This document shows, piece by piece, positions 1 through 12,382 of a stretch of DNA of 64,000 bases. The notes below the pieces were generated by a model. That model was not told the DNA's origin. It did no database searches and saw only the letters and a list, made by a program, of their open reading frames with translations. The DNA is from Mycolicibacterium poriferae. GTDB lineage: Bacteria > Actinomycetota > Actinomycetes > Mycobacteriales > Mycobacteriaceae. Made by a program: the position numbers and the translations under genes. Within the stretch, counting starts at the first letter, position 1, and each line of letters begins with the position of its first letter. The stretch lies in contig NZ_AP022570.1 of assembly GCF_010728325.1 (NCBI RefSeq), forward strand, positions 3,844,001 through 3,908,000, read 5' to 3'.

Positions 1-3393
<3,393 letters not shown>

Positions 3394-3396
3394 GTG

Positions 3397-3417
3397 CGCT
3401 CCTTCCATAGCGGAAGG
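3397..3417 (-). promoter_or_regulatory. metH ribosome binding site inside a hairpin
   Basis: On the minus strand CCTTCC (3412-3417) and GGAAGG (3401-3406) pair perfectly around the loop GCTAT. The second arm is the Shine-Dalgarno sequence of metH. The seen fact is the 6-bp stem. That it lowers translation until opened is inference. Confidence 0.5.
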
Positions 3418-3713
3418 CGTCCTTGACTCTGCCGAGCGTGGCGGATACCGGCAAAGACCGGAACCGTTGCAACGCCTCTCGACGGAGCAAAGTCTACGTC
3501 GTCACCGGACCGACGTCTGGACGCCCATCTCGTCGCAGTCACCGACCACGACCCACCCGTTGACAGCGTCGAGCAGGTCCGTCCCATGGGGACGGTCGTG
3601 TGCGGCGGTCACTGCCAGGCTAGTCGGCCAGCACAACGCCGGTTGGGACCCCCGTGTTCCCCGGCCGCCCCGCGGCAGAGGGTCGATGAGCGTCATCCTG
3701 ACCACGCAGGGCT
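3418..3713. other. Intergenic region between divergent metH and the PAC2 gene
   Basis: About 300 bases that should hold the metH promoter and 5' leader. I see no convincing gene, and no B12-box or other cobalamin-riboswitch core on the metH strand. Confidence 0.5.
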
Positions 3714-3719
3714 TACGCT
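3714..3719 (+). promoter_or_regulatory. Candidate -10 box for a leaderless PAC2 transcript
   Basis: TACGCT fits the mycobacterial -10 pattern TANNNT and lies six bases before the GTG at 3726. Transcription would then start at or next to the start codon, giving a leaderless mRNA, which is common in mycobacteria. No -35 box was assigned. Confidence 0.4.
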
Positions 3720-3725
3720 GGCGGG

Positions 3726-4604
3726 GTGACACCCTCGGATTTCCGCGGTCCTATGGGATCCGATCTGCCCGACCTGCGCGACGCGATCGTCGTCGCAGCG
3801 TTCGAGGGCTGGAACGATGCCGGAGACGCCGCCAGCGACGCGCTCCAGCACCTGGACTCGATATGGCAGGCCGAGCAGATCGTGCAGATCGACGATGAGT
3901 CCTACTACGACTACCAGGTCAACCGGCCGGTGATCCGTCAGGTCGACGGAGTGACGCGCGAGTTGGTGTGGCCGTCGATGCGGATCTCGCACTGCCGACC
4001 GCCGGGCAGCGACCGCGACATCGTGCTGATGCACGGTGTGGAGCCCAACATGCGGTGGCGCACGTTCTGTGCCGAGCTGCTGGCCATCACCGACAAGCTG
4101 AACGTGCAGACCGTCGTGATCCTCGGCGCCTTGTTGGCCGACACGCCGCACACTCGACCGGTACCGGTCTCCGGGGCGGCCTATTCGTCGGATTCGGCGA
4201 AGACGTTCGGGCTGGAGGAGACGCGCTACGAGGGCCCGACCGGCATCGCCGGGGTGTTTCAGGACGCGTGCGTTCAGGCCGGCATTCCCGCGGTCACGTT
4301 CTGGGCGGCCGTTCCGCATTACGTCTCCCAGCCGCCCAACCCCAAGGCGACGGTGGCGCTGCTGCGCCGGGTCGAGGATGTGCTCGACATCGAGGTGCCG
4401 CTGGCTGACCTGCCGGCGCAGGCCGAGGAGTGGGAGCAGGCGGTCACCGAGATGACCTCGGAAGACGATGAGATCGCCGAGTACGTGCAGTCGCTGGAAG
4501 AGCGTGGCGACGCCGAAGTGGACATGAACGAGGCGATGGGCAAGATCGACGGCGACGCGCTGGCGGCGGAGTTCGAGCGCTACCTGCGTCGCCGAGGGCG
4601 GTAA
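3726..4604 (+). CDS. PAC2 family protein (proteasome-assembly-chaperone fold)
   Basis: 292 residues of the actinobacterial PAC2 family (Rv2125 type). PAC2 proteins share a fold with eukaryotic proteasome assembly chaperones; the molecular role in actinobacteria is not settled. Family segments seen are VAAFEGWNDAGDAASDAL near residue 20, a central VVILGALLADTPHTRPVPV, and a C-terminal acidic helical part. The GTG at 3726 is chosen because of the candidate -10 box just upstream; an in-frame ATG at 3753 (MGSDLPDLRD) is the alternative. The gene is divergent from metH and convergent with the patatin gene, 33 bases away. Confidence 0.88.
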   Translation: MTPSDFRGPMGSDLPDLRDAIVVAAFEGWNDAGDAASDALQHLDSIWQAEQIVQIDDESYYDYQVNRPVIRQVDGVTRELVWPSMRISHCRPPGSDRDIVLMHGVEPNMRWRTFCAELLAITDKLNVQTVVILGALLADTPHTRPVPVSGAAYSSDSAKTFGLEETRYEGPTGIAGVFQDACVQAGIPAVTFWAAVPHYVSQPPNPKATVALLRRVEDVLDIEVPLADLPAQAEEWEQAVTEMTSEDDEIAEYVQSLEERGDAEVDMNEAMGKIDGDALAAEFERYLRRRGR

Positions 4605-4637
4605 CGCCCGACAGAAGAATCCGAGAGCGGTAGCGCG

Positions 4638-5639
4638 TCAGCGGAAGCGGGCTAGGTATTCGGGCCAGTCCCAGGTCGTGAGGAACTGTTCGCCGGCCCG
4701 TCGTCCGCGCTGATACAGCATCCGCTGGGCGGATTCGCCGAGGTCGAAGTCGAGCACGCCCACCGAACTGGTGTCGATGCGGATGGTCCGCGCGCTCACC
4801 CAGGGCTGGTTCAGATAGGCCTGGTCACGACCGACCAGGATCGTGGTGACCACCTGTTCGAGCAGCGTGGGGCCGCCGAGCAGGTGCAGCGGCCGCAACG
4901 CCGGGATCACCTGCGCATTGTCGGCGGGTAGGTCGGGCAGCAACGTCACGCCGAACGTGGGCCAACGCGGTGGTGCGCCGTCCGTGCGGTCCAGCGAATC
5001 GATCGGGAAGTTGGACAGCAGCCCACCGTCCACGAGTGTGGAGGTACGACCGTCTGCGCTGGTCAGCGATGCCGGCTGGAAGAAGAACGGGATCGCCGTC
5101 GATGCGCGGACGGCGTCGGCCACCGATTGGGTGTCGGGATTGAGGCCGTAGAGCCGCTGGTAGTCCCAGGGCAGTCGGACCAGCTGCCCGAGCGTGACGT
5201 CGGCGACCGTGACCACCAACCGATAGCGCTGCTCCGGGGGCAGGCTCGAATCGTCGATCGCCAGGTCGGCGAAGGTGCTGACCCCGTATCCGGCCAGGCG
5301 GTCGGCCACCCACCGACGCAACGCTTCGCCCCCGTAGATCCCGTCGCCGGTCAGCGCCCCGTACGCGGGGCCGAGCACCGGAATGCGTTCGACGAAACCC
5401 GCGTCGAGGAACTCGCCGTAGTCGATGCTGGTGGCGAGATCTTGGAGCTGGGCGGCCGACAGTCGGCCGGCCTGGGTGGCGGCCGCCAGCACCGCGCCGA
5501 CCAGCGCCCCGGCTGAGGTGCCCGAGATGCGCTGAGGCAGGTAACCGGACTGCACCAGCGCCGCAGCGGCACCGGCCAGGGCGATGCCCTTCACTCCGCC
5601 GCCGGAGAGCACCAGGTCGGCGCGCTGGGGGTCGGTCAT
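4638..5639 (-). CDS. Patatin-like phospholipase / RssA-type serine hydrolase
   Basis: 333 residues. Patatin-fold hydrolases cleave acyl esters of lipids with a Ser-Asp dyad. The oxyanion motif GGGVKG is at residues 13-18, the nucleophile in GTSAG is Ser42, and the dyad Asp is D204 in DGG, so the catalytic set is complete. No signal peptide, so it is probably cytoplasmic or membrane-peripheral; the substrate is unknown. The ATG lies nine bases after the stop of the upstream SDR gene, so the two are probably one transcript. Confidence 0.9.
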   Translation of the reverse strand: MTDPQRADLVLSGGGVKGIALAGAAAALVQSGYLPQRISGTSAGALVGAVLAAATQAGRLSAAQLQDLATSIDYGEFLDAGFVERIPVLGPAYGALTGDGIYGGEALRRWVADRLAGYGVSTFADLAIDDSSLPPEQRYRLVVTVADVTLGQLVRLPWDYQRLYGLNPDTQSVADAVRASTAIPFFFQPASLTSADGRTSTLVDGGLLSNFPIDSLDRTDGAPPRWPTFGVTLLPDLPADNAQVIPALRPLHLLGGPTLLEQVVTTILVGRDQAYLNQPWVSARTIRIDTSSVGVLDFDLGESAQRMLYQRGRRAGEQFLTTWDWPEYLARFR

Positions 5640-5648
5640 GCGGGCGGC

Positions 5649-6527
5649 TCAGTGCTCTTCGACGGACTTGGTGCGTGAGCCCATGGAGCGGCCCAGCCGC
5701 TCCACCTCGGCGTCCATCCGGGGCAGCAGGTCCGGGACGAAGCCGCGAATCCGGCTCTCCCCCACCACCGTGGACAGCACCGGCTTGAGCCAGCGCAGCA
5801 CTCCTACCCAACCCGGGCAGTTGATCTGACGCTTACGGCCCTCGATACCCGCGACGAACACCTGCCCGCACTGCTCGACCGACGTGGTCTGGTTCAGCGG
5901 ATACGGCAACTTCGCCAGCATCTCGCCGAACGTGGACAGGTCGTCTTTGGTGTCACGCACCAGCGGGGTGTCGATCCACGACATGTGCGCCGAACCGACA
6001 TCCACGCCACGATGGGCGACCTCGAGCCGCAACGCGTTCGCGAAATGCTCCACGGCGGCCTTCGACGCGTTGTACGGCGCCAGGCCCGGCGCGGCCGCGT
6101 ACGCCGCCAGCGACGAAACGATCAGCACATAACCGCGGCGCTCGAGCACCGCGGGCAACGCGGCCCGCACGGTGTTGAACACGCCGCTGACATTGACGTC
6201 CATCAACGTCTGAAACGCCTCGGGATCAACCTGCAGCACCGATCCGTACGTCGCGATCCCCGCGTTGGCCATCACGACATCGAGCCCGCCGAACCGCTCC
6301 ACCGCGGCGTCCACCACCTCCTGCATGGCCTGCAGATCGCGCACATCGACAACCCGGGTGAGCACCCGGTCCGCGCCCAGAGCGTCGGCCAGTTCAGCCA
6401 GCGGCGCCTCGTCCAGGTCGGTGAGCACCAGCTGCGCGCCGCGTGCGTGTAGGCGGCGGGCCACCTCGGCGCCGACGCCGCGCGCACCGCCGGTGATGAA
6501 GACTGTCTTGCCGGCTACTGAGCCCAT
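5649..6527 (-). CDS. Short-chain dehydrogenase/reductase
   Basis: 292 residues, classical SDR. The cofactor motif TGGARGVG is at residues 12-19, NAG at 88-90, catalytic Ser at about 138 and YNASK at 152-156, so it should be an active NAD(P)(H)-dependent oxidoreductase; the substrate cannot be read. TDLDE after beta-strand 2 has an acidic residue that usually favours NAD(H). I chose ATG 6527 because residues upstream of it in the same frame look non-coding and the Rossmann fold starts right after it. Corresponds in position to Rv2129c. Confidence 0.9.
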   Translation of the reverse strand: MGSVAGKTVFITGGARGVGAEVARRLHARGAQLVLTDLDEAPLAELADALGADRVLTRVVDVRDLQAMQEVVDAAVERFGGLDVVMANAGIATYGSVLQVDPEAFQTLMDVNVSGVFNTVRAALPAVLERRGYVLIVSSLAAYAAAPGLAPYNASKAAVEHFANALRLEVAHRGVDVGSAHMSWIDTPLVRDTKDDLSTFGEMLAKLPYPLNQTTSVEQCGQVFVAGIEGRKRQINCPGWVGVLRWLKPVLSTVVGESRIRGFVPDLLPRMDAEVERLGRSMGSRTKSVEEH

Positions 6528-6695
6528 GGCCGCAAAACTACTCCATCGCGCCGTTGCACGAGGTCGCGGTTTCGCACAAGGTTCGCGGCGCGGCACTGCG
6601 CAGACGCGCACGCTCGCGGGTGATCGAGACGGTGATCGACACCCCTTGGACAGCTGAAGGAGACCGGCGTCGGCGTGCGGCTCGTCGCGGATGAG

Positions 6696-7934
6696 CTAGA
6701 GGCGCACGCCGAGCAGGGCGTCCACCGCGGCGGCGACCGTGGCCCCAGCGGCGGCGTCATGCCCGCCGTAGGACAGCGCGTCGGTCGCCCAGCCGTCCAG
6801 CGCGGCCAGCGCCTTGGGCGTATCCAGGTCGTCTGCCAGGTAACGACGTACCCGGGCGACGACGTCGGTGGCGTCGGGCGCGCCCGTCAGCGCGGTGGCG
6901 CTGCGGTAGCGGTGCAGGCGGTCGCTCGCCTGTTCGAGCACCTCGTGGCTCCAGAAGCGGTCCTCGCGATAGTGCCCGGCGAGCAGGCCCAGCCGGATCG
7001 CGGCGGGATCGACGCCGTCGGCGCGCAGCCCGGACACCAGGACCAGGTTGCCGCGGCTCTTCGACATCTTGTGCCCGTCCCAGCCGATCATGCCTGCGTG
7101 CACGTAGTGACGGGCGAACCTGCGCTCTCCGGTCACGCACTCGGCGTGCGCGGCGGAGAACTCGTGGTGCGGGAAGATCAGGTCGCTGCCACCGCCCTGG
7201 ATGTCGACCACCGTGCCGAGTCGGGTCAGCGCGATCGCAGCGCACTCGACATGCCACCCGGGCCGGCCCGCACCGAACGGTGAATCCCAGCTCGGCTCCC
7301 CTGGACGCTCCACGCGCCACAGCAGCGCATCGAGCGGATCCCGTTTGCCGGCGCGTTCGGGGTCTCCCCCACGCTCGGCTGACAACGTGAGCATGGTATC
7401 GCGGTCGTAGCCCGACTCGTAGCCGAACTGCCCCGTGGCCTCGGCGCGGAAATAGACGTCGGGATACTGCGGGTCGTCGACGACATAGGCGGCACCGGAC
7501 GCCAACAATTTCTCGACGACCTCGATGACCTCGGCGATCGATTCGGTCGCGGCGATGTAGTCCCGAGGCGGCAGCACCCGCATGGCGGCCATGTCCTCGC
7601 GGAACAGGTCGGTCTCCCGGTGGGCCAGCGCCTGCCAGTCCACCCCGTCGCGGTGCGCGCGCTCGAACAGCGGATCGTCGACGTCGGTGATGTTCTGCAC
7701 GTAGTGCACGTCATGGCCGGCGTCCAGCCACAGCCGATTCACCAGGTCGAAGGTCAAGTAGGTCGCCGCGTGCCCCAGATGGGTGGCGTCATAGGGGGTG
7801 ATCCCGCACACGTACATCGTCGCCGTGCGCCCCGGCGTAACCGGCCGCACCTGACGGTCGGCACTGTCGTAGAGCCGCAGCGCCGGTCCGCGCCCGGGCA
7901 GCGTCGGGACGCTCGGCGCAGACCACGATTGCAT
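6696..7934 (-). CDS. mshC: Mycothiol ligase MshC (cysteine:GlcN-Ins ligase)
   Basis: 413 residues. Joins cysteine to the amine of GlcN-inositol using ATP, the penultimate step of mycothiol synthesis. It is a class I cysteinyl-tRNA synthetase paralogue without the anticodon-binding domain. Adenylation motifs THLGHA (51-56) and KMSKS (289-293) are present, with zinc ligands Cys43, Cys231 and His256. Length matches the family (about 412-414). Start ATG 7934 (MQSW) matches known mycobacterial MshC N-termini; a longer in-frame extension upstream is unlikely. Sits between the SDR gene and cysQ, as in M. tuberculosis. Confidence 0.97.
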   Translation of the reverse strand: MQSWSAPSVPTLPGRGPALRLYDSADRQVRPVTPGRTATMYVCGITPYDATHLGHAATYLTFDLVNRLWLDAGHDVHYVQNITDVDDPLFERAHRDGVDWQALAHRETDLFREDMAAMRVLPPRDYIAATESIAEVIEVVEKLLASGAAYVVDDPQYPDVYFRAEATGQFGYESGYDRDTMLTLSAERGGDPERAGKRDPLDALLWRVERPGEPSWDSPFGAGRPGWHVECAAIALTRLGTVVDIQGGGSDLIFPHHEFSAAHAECVTGERRFARHYVHAGMIGWDGHKMSKSRGNLVLVSGLRADGVDPAAIRLGLLAGHYREDRFWSHEVLEQASDRLHRYRSATALTGAPDATDVVARVRRYLADDLDTPKALAALDGWATDALSYGGHDAAAGATVAAAVDALLGVRL

Positions 7935-7995
7935 GCCGTCGACTTTAGACATCGCCGAATGCGACAACGCGGACGGCGCTTTCATTCCCGCCCCC

Positions 7996-8829
7996 TCATC
8001 GCCGGTGGGCCGCCCGGATCTCCTCCAGCAGCAGCGGAGCCAATTCCGGGCGGCACATCAGCAGATCTGGCAGGTACGGATCGCGCCTGTTGTACACCAG
8101 CGGGGCGCCACCGAGGCGCGAGGCATGCATGCCCGCCGCCCACAGCACGCCGGCCGGCGCGGCTGAATCCCATTCCCACTGCCCCCCGGCGTGGATGTAG
8201 GCGTCGACGTCGCCGCGGACCACCGCCATCGCCTTGGCTCCGGCCGATCCGATGCGGACGAGTTGGATGTCCATCTTGTCCCGCAGGGCCCACAGCACCG
8301 CGGGCGGCCGGTTGGAACTGGCGGTGATTCGGATCGGACCGTCGCGCCGCGGTGGCGGCGGGGACACGGTGTCGGTGCGGTACACCTCCCCGCGCGCGGG
8401 CAATGCGACCGCAGCATCCGTGATCGTGCCGCCTCCGGCAGCGGGGCTCATCGTGCCGCCTCCGGCGGCGGGAGAGTTCGTGCCGCCCTCGCCGTGCTTG
8501 GAGCGTTGCCACAGAGCGATGTGCACCGCCCAGTCGACGCGGCCGGGCAGTGAATATTCGTAGGTGCCGTCCACAGGGTCGACGATCCACACCCGGTCGG
8601 CGTCCACGCGCGACACATCGTCGACGGCTTCCTCGGACAGCACGGCGTCGTGCGGGCGGGCCTGGTGCAGACGGTCCAGGATCAGCGTGTTGGCCCGTTT
8701 GTCGCCGGCGTCGCCGAGGGAGTAAGGGTCATCGAACGCCCCGTAGCCGATCTGCTCCCGCATGGCCAACAACAGCTCACCGGCCTGCGCGGCCACCTCG
8801 GCAGCCAGGGCCGCATCGGTCAGCGTCAC
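7996..8829 (-). CDS. cysQ: CysQ 3'-phosphoadenosine 5'-phosphate phosphatase, with a repeat insertion
   Basis: 277 residues of the lithium-sensitive inositol-monophosphatase superfamily. It removes the 3'-phosphate from PAP(S), controlling sulfate assimilation. Metal-site motifs are complete: SEEAVDD, then DPVDGT, then WEWDSAAP. Compared with the M. tuberculosis protein it carries extra residues between [10 protein letters not shown] and [12 protein letters not shown], encoded by a 27-base tandem repeat (see 8423-8487). The start is uncertain: GTG 8829 is chosen by alignment; a TTG at 8850 that overlaps the stop of the upstream gene is possible and would couple translation. Confidence 0.93.
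   Translation of the reverse strand: MTLTDAALAAEVAAQAGELLLAMREQIGYGAFDDPYSLGDAGDKRANTLILDRLHQARPHDAVLSEEAVDDVSRVDADRVWIVDPVDGTYEYSLPGRVDWAVHIALWQRSKHGEGGTNSPAAGGGTMSPAAGGGTITDAAVALPARGEVYRTDTVSPPPPRRDGPIRITASSNRPPAVLWALRDKMDIQLVRIGSAGAKAMAVVRGDVDAYIHAGGQWEWDSAAPAGVLWAAGMHASRLGGAPLVYNRRDPYLPDLLMCRPELAPLLLEEIRAAHRR
8423..8487 (-). repeat. In-frame 27-bp tandem repeat with palindromic core inside cysQ
   Basis: Two complete 27-base units (8423-8449 and 8450-8476) and an 11-base third start. Each unit contains GCCGCCTCCGGC(A/G)GC; in unit 2 (8455-8469) GCCGCC and GGCGGC can pair as a hairpin with a 3-base loop. The units encode repeated SPAAGGGT. They lie in a loop between conserved blocks, so the protein should still fold. 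Confidence 0.85.
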
Positions 8830-8846
8830 CGGCCAAGTAGACCACG

Positions 8847-9686
8847 TCAAAACGCCGGCCACGGTATCGGGCGGCGCCGGTCGGGGGTCGGCATCACCGG
8901 ATTCCGCAGCAGGGCAACGGCTCTGGACCTCAGCGCGGCCACCTCGCCTGCCGTGATGTGACCGCACAACTGGTCGTCGAGACCGTCGTCGAGTGCATCG
9001 CGCAGCGCCGCCACATCGCCGAGCAGGTGATCGTCGACGGGTTTGCCTGCCCACCCCCACAGCACCGTGCGCAGTTTGTCCTCGACGTGCAGGCTCACCC
9101 CGTGGTCCACGCCGTAGACCCGCCCGTCACGCCCGGACAGCACATGACCGCCCTTGCGGTCGGCGTTGTTGATCAACACGTCGAAGACCGCGACCCGGCG
9201 CAGGCGCTCGTCGTCGGCGTGCACCAGGGTCACCTCGTCGCCGGCGTAGTCGTAGGCCTGCAGCACCGCGAGGAAACCGCCGGGCACCCGGCCGGCCGGC
9301 AGCAGGTCGATCAGGTCCGGACCGGTGTCCAGCGGGCCCGCGCCGACCGCGGGGTCGTCACCGGGTTGGTCGACCCACCTCTGCAACATCCCGGGTCCGG
9401 CAGGGCCATCCCGAATGATGGTGTATGGCACCACATTCCAGCCCAGCGCTGCCGAAACCAGATAGGCGCCGAGCTCCCGTCCCGCCAGGGTGCCGTCCGG
9501 AAAATCCCACAGCGGCGCCTCGCCGGCGACCGGTTTGTACACGCAATGCACTGTCGTGTCGCCGAGTGTGGCCTCGCACAGGAACGTAGCGTTGCTCGCC
9601 GAGCGGATCCGCCCGATGACGGTGAGGTCGCCGCGGCGCAGCACCGTTTCGGCGTCGGCGGCGCCGGACTCAGAGGGCGTCGTCAT
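8847..9686 (-). CDS. SCO1664 family protein (kinase-like fold)
   Basis: 279 residues, SCO1664/TIGR03843 family, found across actinobacteria and distantly like PI3/4-kinase or HipA folds. Seen: [29 protein letters not shown] (nucleotide-site lysine in YKP), then a catalytic-loop-like [15 protein letters not shown] near residue 172 and GVDHGVSLH (metal-site-like Asp). Substrate unknown. Start ATG 9686 overlaps the end of the DUF3090 gene by 17 bases; these two and the phosphatase gene behind them usually travel together. Confidence 0.88.
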   Translation of the reverse strand: MTTPSESGAADAETVLRRGDLTVIGRIRSASNATFLCEATLGDTTVHCVYKPVAGEAPLWDFPDGTLAGRELGAYLVSAALGWNVVPYTIIRDGPAGPGMLQRWVDQPGDDPAVGAGPLDTGPDLIDLLPAGRVPGGFLAVLQAYDYAGDEVTLVHADDERLRRVAVFDVLINNADRKGGHVLSGRDGRVYGVDHGVSLHVEDKLRTVLWGWAGKPVDDHLLGDVAALRDALDDGLDDQLCGHITAGEVAALRSRAVALLRNPVMPTPDRRRPIPWPAF

Positions 9687-10257
9687 CGTCGGCTTCGGTC
9701 AGCTCACCCCGCCGGTAGCCGTTGGTACGCACGCAGATGTGCCCCTCGGGATCGAGCGGCTCCTCGCACAGCGGGCACGGCGGACGACCGGCCGAGATGA
9801 CCCGATTGGAGCGGGTCGCGAACTCGCGGGCCGACTCGGTGGTCAAGAAGACCCGCACCGCGTCGGGACCCTCCTCGGAGTCGTCGAGCACGACCGAGGC
9901 GTCGAACTCGGTTTCCGAGACCGCGAGCAGCTCCACCACCACGGTCTGCGCCTCGGAATCCCAGCCCAGCCCCATCGTGCCCACCCGGAACTCCGCGTCA
10001 ACCGGGGTGATCAGCGGGCTCAGATCCTCGACCTCACCGGTATCGGGCGGGATCGGCGTGCCGAAGCGGCGGTTGATCTCCAGCAGCAGCGCCGCGATCC
10101 GCTCGGCGAGCACCTCGACTTGCTGCTTTTCGAGGATGACCGAGATCACACGCTTGTCGTGGACGGCCTGCAGATAGAACGTCCGGTTTCCGGGCTGCCC
10201 GACAGTCCCGGCCACGAAACGGTCGGGTGTGCGGAAGACGTGGATTTCGCGGGCCAT
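9670..10257 (-). CDS. DUF3090 family protein with C-terminal zinc-ribbon-like motif
   Basis: 195 residues, DUF3090, corresponding in position to Rv2134c. The C-terminus carries CPLCEEPLDPEGHICVR, a possible metal site. Conserved N-terminal REIHVFRTPDRFVAGTVG. Function is not established; constant linkage with the SCO1664 protein and the histidine phosphatase suggests a shared role (inference). ATG 10257 (MARE) is preferred over the upstream in-frame ATG at 10269. Confidence 0.87.
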   Translation of the reverse strand: MAREIHVFRTPDRFVAGTVGQPGNRTFYLQAVHDKRVISVILEKQQVEVLAERIAALLLEINRRFGTPIPPDTGEVEDLSPLITPVDAEFRVGTMGLGWDSEAQTVVVELLAVSETEFDASVVLDDSEEGPDAVRVFLTTESAREFATRSNRVISAGRPPCPLCEEPLDPEGHICVRTNGYRRGELTEADDDDAL

Positions 10258-10312
10258 GGCAGTGTCCAAAATACCGGCTAGGCCACGTCAGCCGTAATTG
10301 CGGCGTCGTTGT

Positions 10313-11017
10313 TCACTCGGTCGAGCCGCCCACCACGGCTTCACCGCTCGGCACAGCACCGTCGCCGGACTTGTCTGGATCGGCGACGACGGCCAGCGCG
10401 GGGTTCAGCGCGGCGCCGGTGTGGTTGACGTGGACCACGAAGGGCCGCAGCGTGGTGTAGCGGATGACGCTCACCGAGGCCGGGTCGGCGTTGATCCGCT
10501 GGAAGCTGTCGAGATGGGTGCCCAGCGCGTCGGCGAGGACGGCCTTGATGACGTCACCGTGGGTACACGCCACCCAGAGCACGTCGGTGCCGTGCTCGTC
10601 GGCCAACCGCCGGTCGTGTTCCCTCACCGCCGACACCGCCCGCGCCTGCACCGCGGCCAGCCCCTCGCCGTCGGGGAACACCGCGGCGCTGGGCTGCTGC
10701 TGAACCACCGCCCACAATGGCTCCTTCACCAGGTCTCCGAGCTTGCGGCCGGTCCACGCGCCGTAATCGACCTCGGCGAGCCGGTCGTCGACGGCGGGTT
10801 CCACACCCAGCGCTGCCGCCAGCGGCTCGACCGTGCGCCCACACCGCAGCAGCGGCGACCGCACGATGGCCCGGATCGGCAACGATCCGATGCGCTCCAC
10901 CAGCGCCTCGGCCTGCTCGCGGCCGCGGTCGTCGAGGTCGACCCCCGGCGAGCGGCCCGCCAGCGTGTGCGCGGTGTTGGAGGTGGAGCGGCCGTGCCGC
11001 AGCAGCAGAACAGTCAC
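10313..11017 (-). CDS. Histidine phosphatase family protein (MSMEG_4193 type)
   Basis: 234 residues, phosphoglycerate-mutase-like superfamily. The phospho-acceptor motif LLLRHGRS is at residues 4-11, a second Arg is in SPLLRC, and the second catalytic His is in ACTHGDVIKA, so the site is complete. Probably a phosphomonoesterase; substrate unknown. GTG 11017 is chosen because GGGGGAGAG lies just upstream and the RHG motif must be close to the N-terminus. Position matches Rv2135c. Confidence 0.9.
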   Translation of the reverse strand: MTVLLLRHGRSTSNTAHTLAGRSPGVDLDDRGREQAEALVERIGSLPIRAIVRSPLLRCGRTVEPLAAALGVEPAVDDRLAEVDYGAWTGRKLGDLVKEPLWAVVQQQPSAAVFPDGEGLAAVQARAVSAVREHDRRLADEHGTDVLWVACTHGDVIKAVLADALGTHLDSFQRINADPASVSVIRYTTLRPFVVHVNHTGAALNPALAVVADPDKSGDGAVPSGEAVVGGSTE

Positions 11018-11075
11018 GTCGTCTCTCCCCCTGCCCTCCGGGCGGGCGGTACCCCCACGCGCAAGCGCTCGTCGG

Positions 11076-11906
11076 TCATGAGGCGGCCACCACTCCGGTC
11101 GACAGCAGGACGAGCACCACCACGCCCAACACGATGCGGTACCCCACGAACCAGTACATGCTGTGCCGAACCAAGAAGCGCAGGAACCAGGCGACCGCGG
11201 CGAACCCGACAACGAAGGCGATGACGGTCGAGATCAGCAGCTGCGCCCCGCTGGCGGCCATTCCCTCGCCGACCGGGGCGAACGCGTCGGGCAGCGAGAA
11301 CAGCCCCGAGGCGAAGACCGCCGGGATCGCCAGGAGAAACCCGAACCGGGCGGCGAGCTCGCGCTCCATGCCGAGGAACAGGCCCGCGCTGATGGTGGCA
11401 CCGGAACGCGACACGCCCGGGACCAGGGCCAGACATTGGGCCACACCGACGATGACGCTGTCCTTCCAGGTGAGCTGCTCGACCCGGCGGGTCTGCCGGC
11501 CCGCGTACTCGGCGGCGGCGATGACGAGCGAGAACACGATCAGCGCGGTGGCCACCAGCCACAGGTTGCGCGCACCGGTGCGGATCTGGTCCTTGAACAG
11601 CAGGCCGATCACGCCGATGGGGATGGAGCCGATGATCACCCACCAGCCCAGCCAGTAGTCGGCGTTGCGGCGGACGGCGTCGAACAGACCCGCCCACCAC
11701 GCCTTGACGATGCGCACGATGTCGCGCGCGAAGTACACCAGCACCGCCGCCTCGGTGCCCAACTGGCTGACCGCGGTGAACGACGCACCGGCATCGTCGT
11801 CGAAGAACACCCGCGAGGCGATCGCCAGATGCCCGGAGGACGAGACAGGGAGAAACTCGGTCAGTCCCTGCAGGATCGACAGGACCACCACCTGCAGCCA
11901 CGACAT
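11076..11906 (-). CDS. uppP: Undecaprenyl-diphosphatase UppP (BacA)
   Basis: 276 residues, polytopic membrane protein. Dephosphorylates undecaprenyl (in mycobacteria decaprenyl) diphosphate to recycle the lipid carrier of cell-wall synthesis; high dosage is linked to bacitracin resistance in the family. Both signature motifs are present: [14 protein letters not shown] near the N-terminus and [10 protein letters not shown] in the second half, with about eight hydrophobic segments. Start ATG 11906 (MSWLQ) matches mycobacterial UppP; a GTG at 11924 is possible. Confidence 0.96.
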   Translation of the reverse strand: MSWLQVVVLSILQGLTEFLPVSSSGHLAIASRVFFDDDAGASFTAVSQLGTEAAVLVYFARDIVRIVKAWWAGLFDAVRRNADYWLGWWVIIGSIPIGVIGLLFKDQIRTGARNLWLVATALIVFSLVIAAAEYAGRQTRRVEQLTWKDSVIVGVAQCLALVPGVSRSGATISAGLFLGMERELAARFGFLLAIPAVFASGLFSLPDAFAPVGEGMAASGAQLLISTVIAFVVGFAAVAWFLRFLVRHSMYWFVGYRIVLGVVVLVLLSTGVVAAS

Positions 11907-11950
11907 CGCAGGTACGTCGGTCACGAGGACGACCGTACCGTGAGGGTGGG

Positions 11951-12274
11951 TCAGCGGCTGTTACGCGGTACCGGTTGCGCATCGGCGACGGCGTCACGCA
12001 CCACCGCGGTCATGCTTCGCTCGTCACAGAGGTCGACGTCGGTCAGCTTGCGGGTCGCCGTTGCGACCACATCCTCGGCCTGCGGGACCGGCCCGCGCAG
12101 CCGCGGCCGGTACACCTCGACGACCAGCGCCTGGTGTTCGACGTGGAACGAGAAGCTCCGCCCATCTCCGACCTGCCCGAATCCGCTGGCGTGGACACCG
12201 GTGGTGATGTCCTCGACAGCAAAGCCCTGACCGTTCATATCGCTATCGGCAAGAAGGGTCATGGTCCGTACCAT
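11951..12274 (-). CDS. Small conserved mycobacterial protein (Rv2137c position)
   Basis: About 107 residues, no domain I recognise, no signal peptide or membrane segment. The core [23 protein letters not shown] looks like part of a beta-sheet. It lies behind uppP and divergent from lppL, where M. tuberculosis has Rv2137c. The start is uncertain: in-frame ATGs at 12274, 12262 and 12238 and no strong ribosome site. Confidence 0.65.
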   Translation of the reverse strand: MVRTMTLLADSDMNGQGFAVEDITTGVHASGFGQVGDGRSFSFHVEHQALVVEVYRPRLRGPVPQAEDVVATATRKLTDVDLCDERSMTAVVRDAVADAQPVPRNSR

Positions 12275-12382
12275 ACCGTCGCTCACGTCAATAGACCTTC
12301 TGGACGCGGCAGATTCACCCGTCACAGCTTGAATACACTGGCTGTTCGATCAGGTTTCGTCCGCACAACCGAGAGCTACCCT
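12275..12382. promoter_or_regulatory. Divergent intergenic region with candidate lppL -10 box
   Basis: Separates two divergent genes. TACACT at 12334-12339 fits the mycobacterial -10 consensus TANNNT on the plus strand; no good -35 at normal spacing was found. Confidence 0.3.

Noticed and set aside
3394..3725. Cobalamin riboswitch upstream of metH
   Set aside because: No B12-box or conserved core was found on the minus strand; only short stems.
8958..9800. Plus-strand frame of 280 residues opposite the SCO1664-family gene
   Set aside because: Minus-strand protein matches a conserved family with its motifs; the plus frame is low-complexity shadow.
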